DNA of 56,072 nt from positions 1 to 56,072 of the forward strand of contig CANQWA010000017.1 in the NCBI GenBank assembly GCA_947627445.1. The letters run 5' to 3'. Of the stretch, positions 51,025-56,072 are shown in pieces. Position 1 is the stretch's first letter, and each line of letters begins with the position of its first letter. Under the pieces are notes generated by a model. That model was given only the letters and a program-made list of their open reading frames with translations. It did not search any database and was not told the DNA's origin. A program made the translations under genes and the position numbers. This stretch comes from an uncultured Ruminococcus sp. Lineage in GTDB: Bacteria > Bacillota > Clostridia > Oscillospirales > Ruminococcaceae.

Positions 51025-52564
51025 GATATTCCTTTTCTGTGTTGACATTCCAGATGTTTGTCTTATCACTGGAACCAGATTTTATCGCCTGTGCTGCGTG
51101 AATGGCTGTCAGCATGGAATGATCCATGTTGTTATAGCGATGCTGCCCATTTCTCCCGACGCAGAACAGATTGTCGAAAGTGTCCAGATAGTGGATGACC
51201 TTGTCAAACTCCGCATAAGTGTCAAAATAGGCTGGATAAGCTTTCTTGACCTTTTCCCGGTGAGAATCCTTGACAGCGCCCTTGCGGATGACACCCATTT
51301 TCTCCAGCTCACCAATGGCAAACTGAATACATTCCTCATCACTCATATTCCAGAAGCTGTCACCCTCGGCGCAGAAATATTCCAGACCGATCCAGACCGT
51401 ATGGTCAGGCTTTTCTACCATGTAGGGTGACCAGTTGTTAAAGATCTGGATACGGCCCAATTTCACGCCCTTGTCCTGTACATAAATCCAACAGTCAGGG
51501 ACGATATTGCCAAGGGTCTTTTTATCGGTTTTGTTTTCTAACTCCAGTTTATCCACCAGCAGTCCCACGGTGACAAAGTCACGGTAAGGCAGACCTGCGG
51601 CAATCCGCTGGATATCGGCATTTTCGCTGCCCTGCATACCGCCGATGAGATCTTGTATGGGCATAGAGGAGATGAAGATATCACCGTCAATGACCTTTTC
51701 TCCGTCTGGTGTAGCACATGTAACAGAACAGATTCTGCCCTTTTCGGTCTGAATGCTCTTGACGCTGTGTGCAAAACAGATCTTGCCCCCTGCTTCCTGC
51801 ACCTTTTTTCCCACCAGTTCCCAGAGCTGACCTGGACCGTATTTGGGATACCAGAACTGCTCAATCAGAGATGTCTCGGCATTTGCATTGTTCTTCTTGC
51901 CGAACATCTTCGAGAACATATCCTTGATGACGGCACGAATGGACAGACCCTTGACACGCTGTGCGCCCCAGTCTGCGGAAATTTCGCTGGGGTGTCTGCC
52001 CCAGAGCTTTTCGGTATAGCCCTCGAAGAACATACTGTACAGCACCTTGCCGAAGCGGTTGATATAGAAATTGCCCAGGTTGTCCTCCGGCAGCTTGTGC
52101 ATACATGCACCCAAATAGCTGAAACCGGCTTTTATGGTGGTAGCAAAGCCCATATTCTTGATGGTTTCCGGTTTCATCGTAACAGGATAGTCGAAGAAAC
52201 AGTGGTTGTAATAGATACGGGAGACACGCTCGCGGATCAGCATGACTTCGTCGTCTTTTTCCGGATCAGGGCCGCCTTCGGAAAGGGGCTTTTCCTTGCC
52301 CAGCTTTTTGTCGTCATAGGCAGGTGCGCCCTGAATGGGCATCAGGTCAGACCACCATTTCATGACGGTTTCATCTTTGGAGAAGAACCGGTGCCCGCCA
52401 ATATCCATCCGATTGCCGTGATAACGGACGGTCTGAGAAATACCGCCCAGCACCTGACTTTCTTCCAGAACAGTGACGTCAAACTGTCCTTTGGTATCTT
52501 TCAGAAGCTCATATGCGGCAGTCAATCCTGCGGGACCGCCGCCAATGATTACGATTTTTTTCAT
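51002..52564 (-). CDS. FAD-dependent oxidoreductase, UDP-galactopyranose-mutase/amine-oxidase-like
   Basis: Protein of 520 residues. Dinucleotide-binding motif [15 protein letters not shown] (5-19), then [27 protein letters not shown] near 38-64, [23 protein letters not shown] in the middle, and the C-terminal FAD contact [22 protein letters not shown] near 465. Proteins of this type are commonly found in polysaccharide loci, related to UDP-galactopyranose mutase and protoporphyrinogen-oxidase-like enzymes; the reaction is not known. Overlap with the GT-C gene indicates joint expression and a shared glycan pathway. AAAGGAA precedes the ATG. Confidence 0.82.
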   Translation of the reverse strand: MKKIVIIGGGPAGLTAAYELLKDTKGQFDVTVLEESQVLGGISQTVRYHGNRMDIGGHRFFSKDETVMKWWSDLMPIQGAPAYDDKKLGKEKPLSEGGPDPEKDDEVMLIRERVSRIYYNHCFFDYPVTMKPETIKNMGFATTIKAGFSYLGACMHKLPEDNLGNFYINRFGKVLYSMFFEGYTEKLWGRHPSEISADWGAQRVKGLSIRAVIKDMFSKMFGKKNNANAETSLIEQFWYPKYGPGQLWELVGKKVQEAGGKICFAHSVKSIQTEKGRICSVTCATPDGEKVIDGDIFISSMPIQDLIGGMQGSENADIQRIAAGLPYRDFVTVGLLVDKLELENKTDKKTLGNIVPDCWIYVQDKGVKLGRIQIFNNWSPYMVEKPDHTVWIGLEYFCAEGDSFWNMSDEECIQFAIGELEKMGVIRKGAVKDSHREKVKKAYPAYFDTYAEFDKVIHYLDTFDNLFCVGRNGQHRYNNMDHSMLTAIHAAQAIKSGSSDKTNIWNVNTEKEYHEQKQAQ

Positions 52565-52618
52565 GGATCGAATTCCTTTCTTGTTTTTTTCATTTCATCA
52601 TAAAGATTGATATTTTTT

Positions 52619-52647
52619 ATTATAACACTTTTTATGGCAATTGTCAA
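52619..52647 (-). promoter_or_regulatory. promoter of the oxidoreductase/GT-C operon
   Basis: Minus-strand TTGACA (52642-52647), 17-bp spacer, TATAAT (52619-52624). Back to back with the rhamnogalacturonan lyase promoter, 46 bases apart. Confidence 0.88.
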
Positions 52648-52693
52648 ATACTCTTTTTACGTTCTTTTTCAAACGGTATTTGAGGCAAACCCA

Positions 52694-52722
52694 TTGACAA
52701 ATTCATGAAAAAACCCTATAAT
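52694..52722 (+). promoter_or_regulatory. promoter of the rhamnogalacturonan lyase gene
   Basis: Consensus TTGACA (52694-52699), 17-bp spacer, TATAAT (52717-52722). The leader is about 70 bases. Confidence 0.88.
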
Positions 52723-52797
52723 AAAAGTATCAATATGGTTTTCCGGAAGCCAAAACAGATATGGCTTTCCAAATTTCACCGAGAAAGGAAAGATGTT

Positions 52798-55767
52798 ATG
52801 AAGAAAAAACGCATCACAGCGGTATTGGCGGCTTTGCTTGTGGGAACAGCAGGTCTTGCCATACCCGAAAAACCATGCACAGACCTGCAGGCGGATGCCG
52901 CTTCCGGGAAAGTGCTGGAGTATCTGGACAGGGGCATTTCCGCTGTCGGCACAGGTTCGGGCATGCTCATCAGCTGGCGGTATCTGGCTAACGATGCGGA
53001 CGATGCCGTCTACAAGCTCTACCGGGACGGCACGCTCATCTACACCAGTGAAGCCGGACAGGCGACCTGCTATCTCGATGCACAGGGAACGGCTGCCTCA
53101 AAGTACCGGGTGGACACGCTTTCGGGGAGCAAAGTCGTTTCCTCTGAAACTTGCAAACTCACCGCCGGAAACCCATGGTTCGACATTCCCCTGGAACCGC
53201 CCGCCGCTTCCGGCGTGACCTACAGCCCGAATGATATGTCTGTCGGCGATGTGGACGGGGACGGGCAGTATGAGCTGTTCCTAAAATGGGACCCTTCCAA
53301 TTCCAAGGACAATTCCCAAAAAGGCAAGACGGACAAGGTCTATATCGACTGCCTGCGGCTGGACGGCACACGGCTCTGGAGAATTGATCTCGGCTGGAAT
53401 ATCCGTGCCGGTGCGCATTACACGCAGTTTTTCGTGGGTGACTTCGATCTGGACGGCAAGTGTGAAATGACCTGCAAAACTTCTGACGGCACGGTGGACG
53501 GCACAGGCAAAGTCATCGGCGATGCCTCACAGGTCTACCGGGACGGAAACGGTTTCATTTACACCGGAAATGAATTTTACACACTCTTTGACGGTGAGAC
53601 AGGTGCAGCACTCGATACGATCGATTACGAACCCGGCAGAGGCGATCCGACCAAATGGGGCAAATCCAGCGACAAGACCAACCGTGTAGACCGTTTCTGG
53701 GGAACCGTTGCGTATCTGGACGGCGTACATCCGTGTGTGGTTGCCGGACGCGGGTACTACGGCAGAATGACGGCTGTTGCCTACGCCGTCGAGAATAAGA
53801 AGCTCAAAAAGCTCTGGATGTTCGACACGGGAACCAGCAGCAGTACGCCGGGATACGGTGACGGAAACCATAATACGATGCCTGCCGATGTAGACGGTGA
53901 CGGCAAGCAGGAAATCATCACCGGTTCCACCTGCATTGACGATGACGGAAAACTTCTCTGGTGTCTGAACAAGGGGCACGGTGATGCAATGCACGTAGGC
54001 GACCTTGACCCGACGAACCCCGGAATTGAGGCGTGGATTTGCCATGAGGACAAGCCTTACGGCGTTTCACTGGTGGATTGTGATACGGGCAATATCCTAT
54101 TCCACAATGACGGTCAGGGAGATACGGGAAGATGCTGCGGCGATAATGTCTGGGCAGGCAACCCCGGCGCAGAACTTTGGGGAAACAAAGAAGCAGACGG
54201 TTCAACCCCTGTCAAAAATACCAGCGGCGAGACGCTTTCGTGCAGAAGACCGGCTATCAATTTCCTAAGCTACTGGGACGGCGATCTGGAGCGTGAAATT
54301 TTAGACGGCTACACGGATTCTCCGGCGACTATCACCAAAATGAAAGAGGATGGCACGCTGACCACGCTTCTCTCCACGGACGGTTACTACACCTGCAACA
54401 CGACCAAGGGCACGCCCTGTCTGTCGGCGGATATTTTCGGGGACTGGCGTGAGGAACTTATCGTGCGTGCTGCCGACAGCAAATCTGTCCGTATTTATAC
54501 AACGACCTACGACACGGACTACAGAATTACCACGCTGATGCACGATGCACAGTACCGGATGCAGGTTTCAGCACAGAATACGGCGTACAATCAGCCGCCG
54601 CATACGAGTTTCTTCCTCGGAACGGGAGTCGATCTTCCGGCACGCCCGACAGACTGCACGGTCAATGTCAGCAGTCCTGCCGGAAAGACGGGTGCTGTCA
54701 TCGACACAGCGCATCAATATGTGATCACCAACGTGGGCAGCGGGCTGCACCTTGCGCTTGCGGAGGGGACGCCTGCCAACGGCACGAACGTCCAGCAGGG
54801 CGGAAACGGTGCGGACGGCTGGTCTTTGGAGGATGCCGGAGACGGATATTATCGGCTTTATTCCGAAGCCGGAGACGGCAAGACCTATCTCCTTGACCTC
54901 GACTACGGCAAGACGGAAAACGGCACCAATATCGGCATCTGGGGCGATACCGCAAGCGATGCACAGCTGTTCAAATTCGTGGACAACGGAGACGGCACCT
55001 ACACCATTACAACCAAAGCCACTGCTGATGCAAGCTGTCTCGGCGTCGAAGCCGGAAGCACGGACAGCGGCGCAAATGTCGTGCAGTGGGCTTGTGACGG
55101 CTCGGAGAATCAGAAATGGACGCTGGAAATCAAAATTGACCCCCTCAACGGCAACCTGTTTCGGGATCTGACCGTCAAGGATCTGAACACCTACCGAAAC
55201 TGGAGCATTGACAGCAGTGCAGAAGTGGGCGACCTTGTGTTCGGGGACAGAGAGGTGGCATACACGGCAATTCCGGAAGAATTGCTCGGTGCGGAATTGC
55301 TTCGGACTGCCTGTGATGCGAAATTCAGTGAATCTGACCTTGCCGTCTTTACGGCTGGGGCAGATATGACGGTTTATGTGGCAATGGACAGTCGTGTGGA
55401 CCCGCTGCCGGAATGGCTTTCCGATTGGGAGAAAACAGAACTGACCCTTGCCAATGACGGTGATGTGACATTTACGGCATATCGGAAAGCGGTGAAATCC
55501 GGCGATACCGTCACGCTCGGCACGAACGGGCAGTCGGCTTACTGTGTGAATTACACGGTATTTGCCAAAGCGGATGCGGCTTCCGGAACGCAGAAAGGCG
55601 ATGCAGATGCCAACGGGAAAGTGGAGATCGCCGATGTGGTCATGCTCCAGAAATGGCTTCTCCATGCCGGACCGCTCACAAGCTGGCAGAATGTAGACAT
55701 GAACGAAAATGAAAGAATCGAGGTATTTGATCTGGCACTTCTGAAACAGCAGCTGCTTCATCCATAA
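52798..55767 (+). CDS. secreted PL11 rhamnogalacturonan lyase with ricin-like and dockerin domains
   Basis: Protein of 989 residues. Signal peptide 1-36 (KKKRITAVLAALLVGTAGLAIP), PL11 beta-propeller (about 35-615) with several DxDxDG calcium loops (VGDVDGDGQYE, GDFDLDGKCE, ADVDGDGKQE) and the family block RGISAVGTGSGMLISWRYLAND. A ricin-type beta-trefoil follows (about 635-780), then an all-beta module (about 780-925) and a dockerin (about 931-988) with GDADANGKVEIADVVML and VDMNENERIEVFDLALL. PL11 enzymes cleave rhamnogalacturonan I by beta-elimination. The start is the ATG at 52798 behind GAGAAAGGAA; 31 upstream codons include the promoter. Confidence 0.93.
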   Translation: MKKKRITAVLAALLVGTAGLAIPEKPCTDLQADAASGKVLEYLDRGISAVGTGSGMLISWRYLANDADDAVYKLYRDGTLIYTSEAGQATCYLDAQGTAASKYRVDTLSGSKVVSSETCKLTAGNPWFDIPLEPPAASGVTYSPNDMSVGDVDGDGQYELFLKWDPSNSKDNSQKGKTDKVYIDCLRLDGTRLWRIDLGWNIRAGAHYTQFFVGDFDLDGKCEMTCKTSDGTVDGTGKVIGDASQVYRDGNGFIYTGNEFYTLFDGETGAALDTIDYEPGRGDPTKWGKSSDKTNRVDRFWGTVAYLDGVHPCVVAGRGYYGRMTAVAYAVENKKLKKLWMFDTGTSSSTPGYGDGNHNTMPADVDGDGKQEIITGSTCIDDDGKLLWCLNKGHGDAMHVGDLDPTNPGIEAWICHEDKPYGVSLVDCDTGNILFHNDGQGDTGRCCGDNVWAGNPGAELWGNKEADGSTPVKNTSGETLSCRRPAINFLSYWDGDLEREILDGYTDSPATITKMKEDGTLTTLLSTDGYYTCNTTKGTPCLSADIFGDWREELIVRAADSKSVRIYTTTYDTDYRITTLMHDAQYRMQVSAQNTAYNQPPHTSFFLGTGVDLPARPTDCTVNVSSPAGKTGAVIDTAHQYVITNVGSGLHLALAEGTPANGTNVQQGGNGADGWSLEDAGDGYYRLYSEAGDGKTYLLDLDYGKTENGTNIGIWGDTASDAQLFKFVDNGDGTYTITTKATADASCLGVEAGSTDSGANVVQWACDGSENQKWTLEIKIDPLNGNLFRDLTVKDLNTYRNWSIDSSAEVGDLVFGDREVAYTAIPEELLGAELLRTACDAKFSESDLAVFTAGADMTVYVAMDSRVDPLPEWLSDWEKTELTLANDGDVTFTAYRKAVKSGDTVTLGTNGQSAYCVNYTVFAKADAASGTQKGDADANGKVEIADVVMLQKWLLHAGPLTSWQNVDMNENERIEVFDLALLKQQLLHP

Positions 55768-55930
55768 AGGCAATCCCGCACAAAGATGGTCGTCAGATGC
55801 ACCGTCAGATTTTTCGATTGTCTCTCGGTAATGTTGCAAATGATTTAGGATACGTTATGCAAAATGCTAAAATGCTTTATCCATATTAAGTTTACTGTAA
55901 AATACTCATATAAATATTAAGGAGTCATTA
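55768..55930 (+). other. intergenic stretch with a half-preserved terminator
   Basis: GGCAATCCCGCACAAAG (from 55782) equals the left arm of the CCCGCACAAAG hairpin group, but the right arm is missing; CGTCAGAT occurs twice just after. The rhamnogalacturonan lyase gene thus lacks a proper terminator here. TATAAA near 55908 and AAGGAG near 55919 would serve the ORF that follows. Confidence 0.45.
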
Positions 55931-56005
55931 ATGAAGAAACATATAAAACTGTTGAAATGTTGTGTTGTAGGAATTTGTTTGATGTTTATAGGCGGTCAAG
56001 GGTAA
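55931..56005 (+). pseudogene. truncated signal-peptide ORF
   Basis: ATG after AAGGAG, then 24 codons reading MKKHIKLLKCCVVGICLMFIG, a typical lipoprotein or Sec signal peptide, followed within three codons by a stop. Composition is AT-rich up to about 55990 and changes abruptly after it. The remainder of the original protein is missing, so this looks like a gene cut by an insertion, deletion or assembly join. Confidence 0.6.
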
Positions 56006-56072
56006 GGAGCGCAAGGCGCTCACAGAACAGATACAGCGGACAGAAAAGGAAATCGCTGAAAAGCTGGATAAA
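55992..56072 (+). pseudogene. 5'-truncated fragment, mobilization/relaxase-like
   Basis: From 55992 a different frame is open to the window end without a start codon; it reads KGKERKALTEQIQRTEKEI and onward, a charged coiled-coil. From memory this resembles a segment in MobA/MobL-type relaxases of integrative elements in gut Firmicutes, but 27 codons are too few to be sure. It overlaps the end of the signal-peptide ORF and continues beyond the right edge. Confidence 0.4.

Overview
The window looks like chromosome from a fibre-degrading, cellulosome-forming Ruminococcus (Oscillospiraceae, Firmicutes). Two large secreted pectin-degrading enzymes carry C-terminal dockerins. A cytosolic GH94 cellobiose phosphorylase, an Rnf complex and a citrate synthase fit an anaerobic fibrolytic lifestyle. 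Base composition of most genes resembles the higher-GC, R. champanellensis-like end of the genus, but the species cannot be fixed from this window. Nearly every independent gene has a readable sigma-A promoter with a 17-bp spacer (one has 16), which makes the places lacking one stand out.

Layout. (1) 1-9070, minus strand: S10/spc ribosomal operon from rpsJ to the start of rpmD, with its promoter and a long leader containing an intrinsic-terminator-like hairpin. (2) 9190-10793, plus: UDP-sugar pyrophosphorylase behind a long folded leader. (3) 10865-15403, minus: a two-gene 2-hydroxyacyl-CoA dehydratase/activase-type system that looks like a split version of a usually fused protein, with a cluster of palindromes in the gap. 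(4) 15460-18423: alanine racemase, TatD nuclease, a membrane protein. (5) 18543-22576, minus: PL1-PL9 dockerin pectate lyase. (6) 22763-25724, plus: L,D-transpeptidase and a DUF2752 membrane protein. (7) 25759-28356, minus: cellobiose phosphorylase. (8) 28670-35570, plus: a compact nine-gene virion module (terminase subunits, portal, capsid, probable protease, connectors, baseplate/hub-like genes), ending beside a 165-bp MITE. (9) 35804-37361, minus: 1-phosphofructokinase-type kinase and histidine phosphatase. (10) 37449-42600, plus: complete rnfCDGEAB. (11) 42735-43839, minus: aldose epimerase. (12) 43942-45644: an AT-rich alpha/beta hydrolase gene bracketed by two fold-back elements. (13) 45667-49447, plus: glycosyltransferase, citrate synthase, PnuC. 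(14) 49453-52647, minus: FAD oxidoreductase and GT-C glycosyltransferase. (15) 52694-55767, plus: PL11 dockerin rhamnogalacturonan lyase. (16) 55768-56072: a disrupted signal-peptide ORF abutting what looks like a mobilization-protein fragment.

How the genes work together. The two dockerin lyases would attack homogalacturonan and rhamnogalacturonan I of pectin on a cellulosome. Cellobiose phosphorylase would handle cellulose-derived cellobiose inside the cell. The UDP-sugar pyrophosphorylase, glycosyltransferases, alanine racemase and L,D-transpeptidase serve envelope synthesis. Rnf couples ferredoxin oxidation to NAD reduction and ion pumping.

The most unusual content is (a) the phage-head-like module with no tail sheath, tube, tape measure, integrase, replication or lysis genes, all frames open, and no recognisable promoter, and (b) a dense set of dispersed intergenic palindromes: AGAACNNGTTCT fused to stop codons, hairpins ending in GAGTAGTAT, a 32-bp repeat built around GGCAACACCGCAC, and a TGTTCCGYATC repeat. 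Several fall in consequential places. No rRNA, tRNA or CRISPR array was found.
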